Shown piece after piece: positions 37,801-52,800 of a stretch of DNA of 64,000 nucleotides (positions within the stretch are counted from its first letter, which is position 1; every line of letters starts with the position of its first letter). The notes beneath the pieces were generated by a model. It had not been told where the DNA came from, ran no database searches, and was given only the letters and a program-made list of their open reading frames with translations. Source of the stretch: Rhynochetos jubatus. Its lineage: Eukaryota; Chordata; Aves; Eurypygiformes; Rhynochetidae. The position numbers were made by a program, and so were the translations under genes. The stretch spans positions 5,394,001-5,458,000 of the forward strand of contig CM050666.1 of NCBI GenBank assembly GCA_027574665.1, in the 5' to 3' direction.

Positions 37801-40800
37801 TACACAGGAGCTACAGCACACAGCGAGCGTTTTTAGCACCGTACCTTCTGGTCAGTCAGGGAGTACATGTTCCCAATGATCTGGGCAGCCATTTTCCTGG
37901 TGTCTGTGGAACGATCTTGAAAAGCTCTCTGAACAATTGGCATGATCAGCGCTAAGGATGGCGCGTCAATGAAATGGACAAATTTGGTATCCAGCAGAGT
38001 CTGCAAACACTTCTGGGTCTTCCTGGAGGGGTCAGTGAGAGCATCCAAAAGAACTGGAGCGATTGCTGGACATTTTTAAACAGGAGAGAGAAGACTTTAT
38101 TCGTACATAAAAAAAAAATGCAGGTCAGGGTGTTCTCTCATGGGATGTTTTAGATCCTTCTAAAGAAACTAGCAGCAAAGGAACAGAGAAAACCCTATTA
38201 ACAGCTGACAAAATGGAAAGGAACATTCAAAAGCAGACAGCTGCTTTAAGCTTTCATGTTACACTTTTCCAGAAGTAGTTTAATTTCTATAGAAGTTTGG
38301 ATTTAATCCTAAACACAGTGAACATAAACCTTACTGTAACAAACCACGGTCACATCGGGACCGCTTTTCGGCATTAGAGATGCAGCCAGTCCTTACCCAG
38401 GATCTCTGGATTCCTGATGACAGACCCAATCTGCCTGAGAGCTTGCTGACCCGCGTTCTGCACCTTCACATGGGAGTCCGTGAGCACTTCAGTAAGTTTT
38501 GGCACAATACTGGGCAAGCAGGAAGAGAGCTGTTTGGGGGCGCAGTATGCCATAGCGCCCAGCAGTTCCACTGATCCTGTGCGTGAGGTACACAAAAATA
38601 AAGACAAAACACAAACCAATACACCGCATTAAGAAGCAATACGAGATGACCACATTTAACTCAAACCCCAATCTGCAAGTGGTACGAGTCAGAGAACACA
38701 GAGAATGGCTGAAAGGCGTTAAGCCACTCTACGCCACTTTAAGACACTAGAAACTAATTTTTTTTTTTTAGTAGAGGAAAGAAAGGGGGGGAGAACTTCC
38801 AGCTCCTGGAGTACTTCTAGAGAGATGAGGGGTAAAAAGTGTCCCTTGCATCTGCTGGGAGGGAAAGAAGTTGCTCAAATGTGTCAGGAAACTCAAAAGT
38901 TGTATGTTCCACAGTATCTTAGGAGACAGTAAACTATCACAGCCATCTGCAGGGAGGATGGAATAAACAAGGGGAATGACAGCAAAGGGAACGGTGAGTT
39001 ACTCTCAGTTACGTCGGTCAGACATTGGTCCGTACCAGCTTTGGTTCTCCAAGATTCCTCTTCTAGTGCTGCAAGAAGTGATGGCAAAACCAGCTTCACT
39101 CCGTGCGTACTCAAGTTGCTCATCACGGCTTTGGCACAGTCATCTGCAGCCTCCAAGGAAAAGAGAACATTTACAAGCTGTGTCACAACACGTTTCTTCC
39201 TTCCGCAGAGACTCAATGGGAACAAAGCCTTCATGTAAAATAGTGTCTATGGACAATGACACAGCCAGCCAAGTAGCTCCTAAATAATGGCCAATGAAAT
39301 AAGATGCTTTCAGTTCTTAAGATCAAATACTCTTAGTAGTATCTCAAGGGACAGACCCACCTTCTCAGTTTGCCTAGTTACAAAGAGTATTCGTATCCAT
39401 TCCATTTCGGTATTCTCTTAACACACTGTTCTGGGAAATGTAAAGCATCTTACCTCTCGCACGTACTGGTTCCCATCTCCAAAACAAAGCAGCAAGTGAG
39501 GAAGCACATGAACCACATAGGGCTCAAAGAGCTTACCAAGCATGCTGCAGAGCATCTCGAAGGCAAACAGAGCCCCTAAAAATAACCAAAAAGGACAGTC
39601 AGAGGAAAATACAACTTCATTTAAAGGGGATGGAAAGAGAAGACAGAATTCGCCAAGTATCTGCAGAAATTCTCCTAAAGCACTCAAATCTCACAGCTGA
39701 AGTTTCTTGCCCTCTTGCACTCGTGGCCAGTGCTGTGGTAGGGCTGTCTGGTCTCAGAAAGGACAACAAGAAGCCCAGTAACATTTAAAACATGTAACAG
39801 TCCTCTGAGTCCTACCTTGGGTGAGCTGAAATAAGGACAGGAAACATTCAGCAGCAAAGGGAACAAGTAGGCTGTGAAAGCCCCTCTGGACCAGCTGGAG
39901 AGGAACTTGTACAGTCCCAGAGGAAGCAGCAGCCCACCTAGCAACACCTGCCTTTGAAAGCAGGAGGGAGAGGCACCAAGAACATTGTCGAGAACCCAAA
40001 ACCCTTCCTCCACCTCAACGCAGACAGCAGTTTTAGGACACTACACACAATCAGTGGCCTCATGACATACACTCCCCATTTCCTTCTCTGCAAGCTTGAC
40101 TAACATAACTGTAGATAAACCGAGCACAGGGGTTCAGATACCATTTGATCTGACCACTATGGCAGTAGATACCAGAGCAATCGGAAGTATTTGGAGGGAA
40201 AAGGTTTTGGCCCTTACCCTCACGCCGCCGGAAGTTCTTCTTGTCCTGGATAGCATCGGTCAGTGTGGTCATCATCTCCTGCTGCTTGAGAGAGAGGATG
40301 CCAAGGCCTTTCACCAGGCCTGCCAGCCCATAGGCTGCACCTTTGCGCTCAGCGTACTTATCGGACTCTAGAAGCAGCTGCATTAGCTTCTGTATCATTC
40401 CTCCTGCATCCTCCTTAATTGCAGGCACCAGAGGTGGTAAACAGCTTGCAACTGACTCTTGAACCTGTAAACAATCCACCAGCTATCAGATCACAGAATA
40501 TTCGTCATAACTTCCCCCTAGACTGCACCCAAATGACAGCTTTCTGTCACCAGAGACATTTGTCACCACTCTGACATCCCTAAAAGTATCACAGTGTTAA
40601 CCTGCCTCTGCATGGAACACGAGAGCTCCTCGGAGACACCCACCTGCTGAGATGGTGTGGACAAGGCTGCTATCAGCTTGCCAACAATTGGTTTCACTTT
40701 AGGGTCGCTCTTGTCCAGATGTTTTGCCAGTGAACCCATCAGAATGACCACACTTTGCCTGACAGCATCATAACTGGCATCGTTAGGAGCATTTTTCAGG

Positions 40801-43800
40801 AATTCTTCAAACACTGGCAAGAGAGAGTTAACATTGTCCTGAAAAACAAAACCACAGAACTTGCCACTAGAGTCCACTCAGAATGAGATTTGCTATGCTC
40901 AGTGGACTTGTTTGTACTTTTCTGAGCCAACAAACTGAACAATCACACTGTATTTACAGTTCATTTCATGTGTCACATCACATAAAACCTTGTGCCATCC
41001 CGACAGACAACAAATATTTCCTGCTAGAGAGAAGTTAGCTCTTAAAAATTCGCTCCCCCAGACCTGGCAGCATGGTGCTCTGCCAGCAGCAATGCAAGCT
41101 ACTAGGCAAAACTGCTAGCCTAAACATCAGTGCCTGCTCTTTCGCTTGCTCCATTTGCACAGGGAGAGCAGAAAGAGAAAACAAACTTCACTCTGCTTTT
41201 CTAAGAAACAGAGGGAAAGAATGAATAATAGGAAGATACTCCAAAATCTTGGCCTAAACAGGAATGCAGAGGGCTGTCCAGAAGGGGTGACTGGCACATA
41301 CGAGGAAATCAGAAGGTGCACACCACCCCCATCTAACACTGCTGGAGAAGGGCTGGCAGTGAGGAGGAGGATGGTCCTCAGCTCTCTGAATGACTTCCGT
41401 TGTTTTCAGTTTAATTAAGCCAACAATCAGCAAGCTTTCATGTTTTGCTTCGCATGAGGCCTGAAAGGGAAATCTCCCCTTCCCGGGTTTAGAAGATCTG
41501 TGGGCTGATTTTACTTCTATTACTCCAGCTTTACACCCTTTTAACTCGAGCTAATTCAGTGCAATTTCTTTTTTATTGCAACGACAGGGAAAAACGACAC
41601 TTAGTCAACACCAGTCACTAACAACCATTCTGAATACACAGAATTTCCTACCACAGAAAGTTTTTACCTATTACAACTAACAGCAACCTCTAAGAAAAAG
41701 AAAATTTTTAAAAAATCTATGGGTTCCACCACAGTACCTACATTTTTATCCCAGTTTTTTCCCCTGCTAGAGAAGCGTTCAGACTTACTTTGCCATGAGT
41801 GTTGAGTGTTGAAAGAGCTGCATCCAACATACACTTCCTGACTTCAGGACTGCGATCATTCAGGGCATCCGGTACAAAAAACTGAAAGAGAGGCTTCACC
41901 TGAGAACTGTCCAGATGTTGGGAGAGCTTGTTGAGGGCCAAAGCTATGCCACACCTGTAAAGACAGTGAGCCTGTGATCACAGTCACACTTGCTACCAGT
42001 AGTACCTTACAGAAATCAAGAGAGACAACAACTATGAAACCGAAGAGCTTCAGAGTGTCCAACCTACGTACATTTCACTACGTAACTCTGTGCTGCAGGT
42101 TCCCAAAAGGACAATCATCCTTCAGCCACATAATGACTTTTATCCCGATTAAGCCTTACAGACACTTGGGCCAACAAAGACAGACATCAGGATCACTTCA
42201 CCTACTGCTGAAATACAGCAGCTTTACAACAAGGTACATCAGCACTACAGGACAGATTAGCTTGAGACAGGCAGCGAACAAGATGATCTCCAATTAAACC
42301 TGTACAGGCCATACACGTAGACAGAAAGTAATTATCCAAACTGGAATTTGTCCAGTTCATTAACGCTCGCTCTGCTGCTCCTGAAACAATCGATTGCCCA
42401 TACAGACGTGGGAATCCAGTAAGATAAGACAAAAAACAGTCTGAGAAGGAAAGTCACTGTTTTTATCAGCAGGACACAGAGAAGAGAGCTTCCAATATTT
42501 TGATGGAACTGAGAGCATTTCAGTTGGGCCTGCCCGGCCTGCTTGAAGGGCACAAATGTTCTCTACCAGAAGGAAACATGAAACCAGCAAGTCAATCCGG
42601 CTGCATATATTTTGTTCCTTTAACATTCCCTTATTTCTCCACTGCCTGAACTTCTAAATAAAACCCTGGAACATCTCATTTGGATGCGCAGGAAGTGATG
42701 AGATCAACCGGAAGGTGACTACCTTGCTTCCCACTGGTCAGGTGGTGATTCAGATATCACTCGTCCCAAAGCATCCAAAACCGGAGGTGGCCTCTGCAAG
42801 GAGAAAAAATTACATCAGAATGCCCTTCCCAAGGACACACATGCAGAGAATGCCATCAGCCACGCCTGCAGTGCCATTTTATAGTCCTGCACCCTTCATT
42901 TTATAGCCTGATACCACTAGCAGAAGAGCTCGGTAAAAAACAAACCAAGCAGAGAGCCAGCTTCGGCCCAAAAAGCCTTGGACTGACCCTGCGCTGCCAG
43001 TCTTCCTGTATCAACTAAGGCATATCTTCCACCTGTGCAACGGTGCCATTATTGGCTGGTAACTCGAGGGTCAGGACATTAAAGTCTGTGATAAGCTCAA
43101 ACACAGCAAGAGTAGGCTTCATGCACATCCTCAAGACAGACAAAAGGCAAAGTGATTAATGAAAGATATAAAATATAGCACAAGCTTGTGCCTGTCAACC
43201 CCTCAGGACTTACATAGAGCTTCTCCTGGTAAATCTCTGTGAGTTTATTCATGACCCCTGCTGCTTGGTTTCGATACTGAGCTACAGCTCTGGAAAGAGC
43301 TTCAGCACCTGCTTGTCGCACTGCCTCTTCGTGGTAGATGACATCTTTGATCAGCATAGAACAGAGGTCTGGCTGCAGCTCCAGACCCATGGACTCCCAC
43401 AACCTGCAGCGCACACAAAGAGGTGACTGATCACCCTTCAGCAAGAGAAGCCCCTGCTACATGTAAGCATCAGGCTCACCCAAAGCTGCCCCCACCGTGG
43501 GAGGCAAGTCCCTGCCAGTGGAGCTCCATGAGGCGCGCAGAAGAGAGGTCCCCTTACAACCCAATCGGCCAGGAAGAACTCCTACCTCTCTGCCAGCTTC
43601 TGAATCTCATCTTCCACGTCAAACTTTACCACCCAAAGGCGACGCAACAGATTCAGTCCGTTCTTTTCGTCGCTGTCTGGGGTTGGTAGAACCATTTGTA
43701 GCTCCATCAGCCCCTGAATTAGTTTACGAGAGAATCAGTGCGAGGATCTGATTTTAGAAACAGATGCTTTAAAACACCTAAAAACTCAGCCAGGTCAAGC

Positions 43801-46800
43801 TCTCGATGGTTGGAAGTGTCAAAATGCACGTTTGCCTGTGCAGTACGCTGCCCATGCCGACCAGGGACTTCCTGTTGGCAACAGGCGGGATGGTGAAACT
43901 CCAGAACAGCATCCCATAGGCACGATGCACAGAAACAACTAGGAGCTGGGTTGTGCTCTGGTGACTACAGTCTTCTCTGACTCTAAGTACAGAGAAGCCA
44001 GCTCAGGTGAGCTGAGCTGAAATTTGTTCATGGCAAAGAAAACCAAGCTTTCTTTTTAATGTTCTCAGAAGGGAATAAGCTTGAAGCTTCCCAAAAATCA
44101 CATCACAATCAGACATAGGAATTTTCTGACAGCTTCTCTCTTTAAGACTAAGCTCTGTACAATTGTAAATAGGTCATAATTACACCTCTTTTAACAAAAC
44201 AAAGGTGTAGATACACCCAGAGTACTCCTGTTTGCAAGATAAATCTAGCACAAAGAGCATTACTTATGAGCATTATTGTTCAGTAGCTACTGCCTCCTCC
44301 TGCAGGCACACTACCCAAAGACTAGCATCACAGCTGAAGCCTCTTCACCAGTGCTGGAGAAGATTCACCGCCCAAAATATTAAAAAATTCAGTGTGACCC
44401 GGCAATGACTCCCACCTACCCTGAGAGCTGCATCTCGAACATTCATGCACGGAGATTGCAGGGCCTGAAGTAACACATCGATCTCCTCCTGTTCTGCATA
44501 GGCGCAGCCGTCCTCCCCGCTGCTGCTTGTGCACAGGGCGGTCAGTGCGTTGGAAGCCAAAACCTACGACGCCGTGAGGAAGTATTAGAGATTCCACTGT
44601 TGCCTGTGCCGTCTGTGCGTCTGGTCACAGCAAACGCAGGCTGGGGGGCGAGTGCTATCACAAAAGAAATTCTCAGAGAACAGTGACAAGGGTTCACGGT
44701 GAAGACAAGAACCGGAGTTCAGTCCAACCCTTTGCCGTTTTGTAACTGACCTGTCTGCCATCTCGTCCCTTAGAAAAACACTTGGGGAAGCAACTACTAA
44801 ACTTCCTTGACAGAGCAAGGCCTTAGAGAAGGAATGAAATGTCACCTGTGGAAAACTGAAGCATATGTTCAGTGCAATAAAACCCACAGGAAAAAAGATA
44901 CAGGCACTTTATCCCAAGAAGAATACCATAAACATAGAGAAAAGCAGTAATGTATCAATCACCAGGCTCAGAAATGTAAACCAGGTGGGTGCACTTTCCT
45001 CAGTTAGATGCTGATGAAACTTAGGCAGAATCCCAAGTGTGGTTATAAAGCCGAGGACTCACCTGTAACCGTGGAGAACCCGTTCCTATCACCCGGGTCA
45101 GCAGAACCAGCATGTCCCTCCGGGGCAGCAACTCCGGGCCATTCTGAAAGGTTGGGGGGAAGAAAAGGTAGAGGGAGGAGAAAAAGCCTTACGTCCTGTG
45201 ACTCCAAAGTACCTCGTCTGTGTCTAACACTCCTTATAAAAATCACAATCAAAACCTAGGGTCGACAGGTAACCAAAACCTGTCTGACATTAATTTTAAC
45301 TTGCAGAATTAATCTGCTTTGTCCGGTTTATGTCCCCTGCCTCATCTGAACAACCGCTGAAGGAGGTCATCTGATCCCCACTGCTCTCACTTACTTCATC
45401 CACCAGCAACGCCTGGCCATTTGCTGATGATCTCAGCTGAGCATGGACCGTAAGGATCTGCAGAATCTTGACCAGAAACTCCTCCTTGTCTTCACTGTCA
45501 TGAGGTGTCTGAGTCATAACTGTCTTCAGGAGAGGAAAGACTAAGGAAAACGCTGGTGCTGATAACGGGGCAGCACCTGTGAAAAGGAAAAACAATCCTG
45601 TGAGCATAGCTGATCTTGTTATATTCCCAAACGTTGTAACTGTTTTATCATCCCGACTGGTGCACATCGTACACCTGGGTAGTGTGTGATGCTTCAGCGT
45701 TACCTTCAAACGTGCTAAGCGCCCTCAGTATTTCGATGCCCCTAGAAACACCAGGTCTAAAGGATGCTGCCTCATGTGGACTCACCCCACACAGACAGTG
45801 CTTAGCCTGCTCCAAGCAGCGCACAGCCAGCCCCCTGTTTAGCCTCTACCCCTCTGCCACTTCACTTAACGGCAGCAGCGGTGTGGCTCCAACAGTGCCA
45901 TCTGGCATTTCAGTGTTAGCTTAATGGTTGGACTTGACCATCTCAGGGGTTTTTCCCACCCTAGATGACTCTATGATTCTAGCTAATGTTGTTGCTTGCT
46001 ACATCAATGAGCTGGCTTTAATTAAAGCCACATTAGGATTCCAAATTACTACCAAGTCTTCAACAGTGCAAAAATACACACTGTAAATGAAATCGAAACA
46101 ATTCAATGGGTTAAAGTAGACAGAGAGACAAAAATTAGGTTTTGTCTATCCTGGAAATATGTGTAGATGGGGGTGGCAGAACACAAAATCAAAACCATCA
46201 CACAACCAAAGCTACAATAAAATCTGTTATTTAAAGTGCATCAGCTTTGTGTGTACGGTCTGAGAATTAAACTTAATTAAACAAACAAACAAGCAAAGCT
46301 CAATTTTACTTCTGAGTAGGAGGATCCACACAGGGATCTGATACAACTAAACTAATTCACTTTTGAAATTCATCTGCCCCAAAGCAAGGGCCCATTCACC
46401 AGCTGTGTTCTCTTTAAACACTAACTACCAACCTAGCTAACCTGTCACTCCACTCTTCAGCTGGATTCTTGAGAATGAGGTTCCTGTAATTCTGGTGCAA
46501 GTCTCAACTCCCCTCCCCCCTTGAAAAAATTAAAGCTCTGGATTCCTGTTGTTAAAGATTCTGATGTTCCTCCTCACAGGGCTTGGCTGTGGGACATAAC
46601 AAACGCTCCTTCCAGCCCTCCAGTTAAACCAGAAGCACTAGACGTCTAGGGAAAACTTTTGCTTTCCACAACCTATCTGTGCTGTCAGAGAATGCCAGAT
46701 CTTCAATTTCTAAGATGCAGATGAAGAGCACTGCAGATACAATACTGCAGTATTAGTCAGCTTATGTAGGGCACGGATACTGCAAAAGTAGTTCAAGGGA

Positions 46801-49800
46801 GAAACATTAAGACCAAACACACTGTGAGCTCCTGGCTGTTTCACAGGAATAGCTCAGGTAAAACCTTCTCCATCTCTGATGTGGGCTTTTTTTTTTTTTT
46901 TGCTCATTATCTGTTTGCTTGTATGCTTTCTTTTTTTTTTAATTATTGGCTAGATATTTTTAGGCTTAAGCAACTGTCCCTCTATATGCAGCAGGACGAA
47001 GAAAGCTTTATCTGGGAAGATAAATGTTCTATTAACAAAGTAGCTGCTATTGACCAATACGAAAAAGATTATAAAATGTATCTTGGCATTTCGGCCATGC
47101 ATGATAAATTTTATCATCCCCACTATAATGAGGTATGGTCTCTCCTAGGTCTCAAGGTCACCTAAGAAATTAACCTCTACTGAATAATATTGTAAGACTA
47201 CACTCCAAAGAACCTGGAAAATGAGGAAAAGTAATTTGGGAATATAACATGACTTGTCCAACAAAGTGCTATAGAATCTACTTCTCTTGCAGAAATGAAA
47301 AAAGAAATCAGATATCCATTTAATGAAGCACTGCAGGAAATCTTGAAGGATGAGGGTTGAAAACACCTCCACTACTTTCTGGAAATGAGCCTGAAAGCAG
47401 ACTCAGATGTTAATGAATTTGCACTTGCTATGGAAATAAATTGTGTAGTGGAGACACGGAATTATCACCGAGATGTTCAGCACTGAAGTGGTGCTCGGCA
47501 TGGTCAATTGCTACTACTCGGCTGTGAAGATTATGCGTGCCACAGCCACACAACCGTGGAGCTGACTGGCAGCAGAGCAGCAAGAGGAGAACTGGAGTAC
47601 CGGGGTAAGGGACGAAACAGAATCCTACATTTCCTTTACAAAATCATAAACCACCTACCACAGCAGCTTCCGATAGAGCTGGGTGATGAACAACCCCAAA
47701 GCCTGGATGAACCACCTCTACCACACCAGCACACCCGGTGGTTTCAGACAGCCTAAGCTCTGAAGGCAGCAGACCTACCCTCCCTCTTCTGTACTGTTAT
47801 CGTCAACGCAGTGGTGCAAGTACGTCGTGAAGCGGATTCTGGAAGGGATCTAAAACTAGCCCAGTGGGGGGAACCGTGGAAATATCGGTGCTTGTCTTTG
47901 TGTTACAGAGTGGGAAAGAAGTGCCGCTACAACCGTGCCAGAATAAAATATTCATGAACTGCAGCACTACATAGCAAACAAGCAGAGGCCACAGGCACTT
48001 CACTGCTGAGATCACAGATAACAAGCAATTATTTTGTCTTTCTACTTAGTCTCACTGAATCACTTATGCTAAGTGGTGTTGAAAGGCAGGAACTATCCTT
48101 GGGAAAGATGAGCCCTAATTTCACAGATTCACAGAGTGGTAGGGTTTGGAAGGGACCTCTAGAGATCATCTAGTTTCACTGCTATTCTTTCTGTATGAAC
48201 CATTTTAAGAAAAAATACTGTTGTTTCATTTCTACACTTACTGTACTTGTAACTTAATTCCTACTACCACCACAAAAAACAAAAGGTAAGGTTTTTCATA
48301 TCTACGATGACTTATCCGACTGAAAAAAAAGTGAAGTCTCACCTATAAACCTCACACAAACCATCAAACCTAAACCAGCACACAGAGTTACTGAGGCAGG
48401 CTGGGGTTGTCAGAGGGACCTACAGTACTTTTTACCTGGCTCTCCCTTGCCTGTTCGGCTAGGAATGGTATGGGCATGCAGCAAGCTAACAACTCTGTTG
48501 AGAGCAGTAGGCAGCTCTTCTTGACACCAGGATTCATCTAATTCACATTCTGGTTTCATCAGGCGCAAGGTCACGTGGCTCACCAAAGTACCTGGTATGA
48601 AAGACGACAGAATTCATGAGAGGACTAACACCAAACGCTTCTCGAGAGAAAAATCCCCCAGGAACACAGACCCAGGAGTTACATCTAAGCTCTGGGCAAC
48701 AGCCCAGCCTGCAAAAGAGGCACAGAGAAGGCAGCACAGCCCCGAGGGTTATAGGGGGCAGGTTCCTTCACAAAGTATGTGAGCGGTACACTCACACCCT
48801 CCCAACTCTGCACAGAGGAGACAGTCCCACTGCAACAGGTGCTACTGAGGGGTGGTCACAATGACAACTCCTGTCCTATCCAGCAGTAGGATCTCTGGGA
48901 CATTACAGTCATCTTCCTAAGCACTGCCCCAGGCTGGTTTTTCCTCTTGGCTGTCTGAGTTACATGGTCATGACCCACAGCTTCTAAGAGCAAGGATTTT
49001 CACCATCCTGACATAAAAATAATGCGCCCTGCCCTTAAAACAGCAACGCCAAATACTAACCAAAGGTTTTCAGTCGAGCAGGCATGACACAGGAAGCTAA
49101 GGAAAGAAAAGGATCCTTAACCCTTGGAGCAGCCAAAGGTGATCGAAAAAGCGGCAAGAAGGAACTGATGAGACCAGGGATGTACTGAGTCAGACCAGGA
49201 GGCTTCCTCTTTATAACAGTGTCCAGGAGTCCTAGGGCTGTTTCCAGCTCATTATCAAGCTGTAAGAGATCCGGTTCAAAAGGTTACTCTAAAAACTTCA
49301 TCAGGAAAATAATCAAGTTGTTAATTAATTTTTAATAAAAGAAACCAACAGGTCATTGCCAAACATTCTCCATGCTACTCCATTTTCCTTTCATCAAAAT
49401 GACTTGGGTCACGGTAGCTGCAGAGTTGGCAAAAAAGACCATCAAAACTTACCTCCTTCAGCCGTTTTCTTATCTGAGACTCCCTTTCCAGCTGTGCTTG
49501 CATCAGCTCCTTCTGCTTGCTAGTGAGTTGCACCTCATCCTTTATCCCTTTCTTCTTCTTTATCTCCTGCAATCAGAAGCCAGGGACATGATGAACCACC
49601 AATTATTTGATATCATTAAAAAGAGCTGTCAGCTCTTTCTACAGGGGATGGTTATATCATCCTCCCCAGTGCAAACAGAAGTCACCCTTTAATAAAAGAA
49701 TGCTCCAGTCAACCTGGTCGTTCCCTTCTTTTCACCAGATTCTTCACCCCCACCTACACCCATTACGCTGGCCAAACTGAACACAACTGCTGTTGACAAG

Positions 49801-52800
49801 ATGGAGACACCCATTTAACAACCCTTCCTGACAAACTTAGACGAGATATATTAAACGAGAAAAAACAGCTATTACCAACTAGTAAGGCACTCACAAACAA
49901 GTAGAATAGCACATAAACTGATACAAATACAGATAAAAGAGAAAACTGACATATACAGATAGAAGAGGAGACAACATTTAGGTACCCAAAGCAGCTCAGA
50001 GAATCTTTCCCAACAGTTACACACATATGCCAGAAGCCCCACAAAAAAACAGAGGAGACAGTAGTGAATGTTGACACGAGGCTGGCTTTCCTGTTCCCAT
50101 CAACTCACCTCCTTCAGCTCCAGCTCTATGATTTGCTCCTTGAAGGAATAAGCTTTGTTCTCCCTCTTCATGTTAGCCTTTTTCATACTATCCTGTTGAG
50201 CACTGAGAAGGAAAAGCAGAGAGAAGAATCAGCACTGCTCTGGACTAAGGTCCAGGCACACAGATTTGGGAACCCCTGTCCAGAAAGAGCATCTGGCAAA
50301 CCCACTCACCCACTGCTCGATGCCAGCAGCAATCACTCCCCAGGTGCACAGAGAGGAAATGATAAAGTCTTACCTCTGGATTATGGATTTGTCATACAGT
50401 TCTCCCTCTGGTGTCTTCATGATGGCAAATTCCTCTCGAGTAACCTGGCACAGAGCTGGATTCTCCATCGATGCTGAGATAGTGCTGATGAGCTGTGGGA
50501 GCACTCTACCAGGTGAAAGCAGAGAGAGAGATCCCACTGCATTCATGGATGACTATCAGAGAAACAAAGGAAAAAACCACTGTGATCAGTATTCCTTGAA
50601 ATGGTCTCCACAAAGTATGCCCTGTTGAGGCAGCCCACGCTGTGTTCTAATTCCCTTGACTCTTACTTAGAGCTCTACTCGGTGGTTGGTACACCCCTTA
50701 AATCCCAGCTCTTTTTCAGCAGAGACATTCTCTTTGAACCTGCCTTTTCCCCCACCTTTTAAATCTCCTTCCTTACAGACCAGTTAGTACTTCACTCCTC
50801 CGGAAAACTCTCCTGTTCCAAAGTACCTCCCAGAACTAACACAAGAAAGGCACAAGTTTATCACCTGGCTCTCCGGAGTGTAGGCAGTGATCCTGGGTAA
50901 TATCTCGTTCAGGTGTTTGGGAATGAAGTCTCTGGGATCTATCTTCATCTTGATGAGGAGGGCTGGCCAAAGGCCCGGCTGCACTGCCACTAGCACAAGA
51001 ATAAACGAGTATAATGAAGAGGACGCAGACTGCTAACAAAACAACAAGGCAAGATAAAACCCCCATACGCTGGCCATGAGAGTGGCGTTACCCTTCACAT
51101 ACCTACGGATGGATGGTGGCTCACCAGCAGCATCTCCAGAGCCAGCTTTTCTGGCTCAAAGGAATCCGCATCGAGGCCTGCCACACTTGAGATGACACAG
51201 AGCGCCTCGTGAAGGACACGGGGAGGAATGTATGTCTTTCCCAGCTCCGACAGCTCTCCCGACTCCAGCACCAGGACCTCAGGAGGCAGAACCTGGAGTG
51301 GACAACGTCACTGACACATCACACCCAGCCTTCCCACGCCCTGAGCACACCTCCCCACAGCAACACCAGCCACAATACTACCAGTCAGCTCCCTCTGTCC
51401 ATACCAACAACCTGAAGTTTTCAAAGGAAAGGGATAAGGGATACCAGTGGAACTGAAGCACAGATATGACAGTGACAGAAACAGTAAGAATGGAGGATGA
51501 CACTAGATTTGGCAAGACAGGGTAAAATACTACTAAAATATCATTTTTGGCAAAGAGGACTTTGGAAAAGGTTGAACCAGCTGGCTGGGAACAGTATGCC
51601 CAGCTTCTGCACTCTAATTTTACCCAGTATCTTTTCAAAAATACCTTAGTCATGCTGGATCTGTGACATGGGAAGACTGTTTACAAAGTCCCAGCCTTGG
51701 CACCTTCTTAACGCAACTTAATCTATTCCACAGCCTGACATGGTGCTGCCTTAGCAGCACGCCCCGTCATACAGCACTCATTGTTTCCTTCCTTTTTTCT
51801 TCTCTTTCTACTTCTGATAACAGTTGCTACTGAAGTATTTGTTTTACATTTGTTTTAAAACATTTGTTTTAAATAGACAGCCTGAGCTGTGAGCCACGGA
51901 AGAACCAGGATACCAAGAAAGGAACTAAGCACTTGTTCTTCCAGCAGGGATCAAATTTGGATTAAAATCATAGAAGGACATGGAAAACTGCAGCTTTCTC
52001 CCTAATTAATTTTGAGTAACATGTCTTCTGTGTATGTAGGGAAGACTAGGCACACCACAGACTGCATTATGCAGTAATCTGGTAACAAGTGGCATTCTAG
52101 GAGATCTGAATCATCTTCATATCACGCTGTATGTCAACACTAACAGCAAATCTAGGGTACGGAGGTGACTGGCAGCATACAAACAACTGTCTGAGCAGAG
52201 ACTACACTTCTTGACTACTCACCTTATGAGAACTGAGAACCACTTTCAGCTCCTCCAGAAGCCCATAGGCCAGTTTGTACCCTCCCAGAGAGGACAAGAG
52301 CTTCTTAACCGTCTGATGGGCCTGTCGTCGAACATGCCAGGTCCGACTCAGCAGCACTGCAACAAGGGCACGGTGAAACTGCCTGAAAACGGAGAAATAA
52401 ACAGGTTTAGCAAGGGAGGCAGCCCTGCAAACCAACCAGGCACAAAGAGTCCAACATCTTGTGCAGAGCCCCGGGCGCCCCCTCTCCACCGCCCGCATTA
52501 ACATTCAGGGATCAGACACCGATCAGCAGCAGGAAGAGCAGTCTACGTACTGAACTTTACTTTCAGGCAGACGTTGTGCGTGATCCAAGAGCAGGCGCTC
52601 TGTCAGCTGCAGTACTGTACACATGGCTGTGGGAAAAGACAAATATTTAAAGTAGCATGAGACTTCATAGGGAAACAGATTTGGGTTTTTTTTTACCTGA
52701 ATACAAACAAACAGCAAGAGGGACACATTAAAATAGCTCCCCAAACTGAGCCTCTATAGAATCTTCTCAGTGAAGCTAGAGACAAATCCAGCTCTGATCT

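Larger units (their letters stand above)
45577..48435 (-). other. GCN1: GCN1 intron 25 (2.9 kb)
   Basis: GT-AG intron, the longest in GCN1 that lies wholly within the window. It holds two CR1 tails in opposite orientation (45905-45982 on +, 48119-48182 on -), T-rich runs, and an exon-like open segment on the + strand at 46964-47132. Confidence 0.9.
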
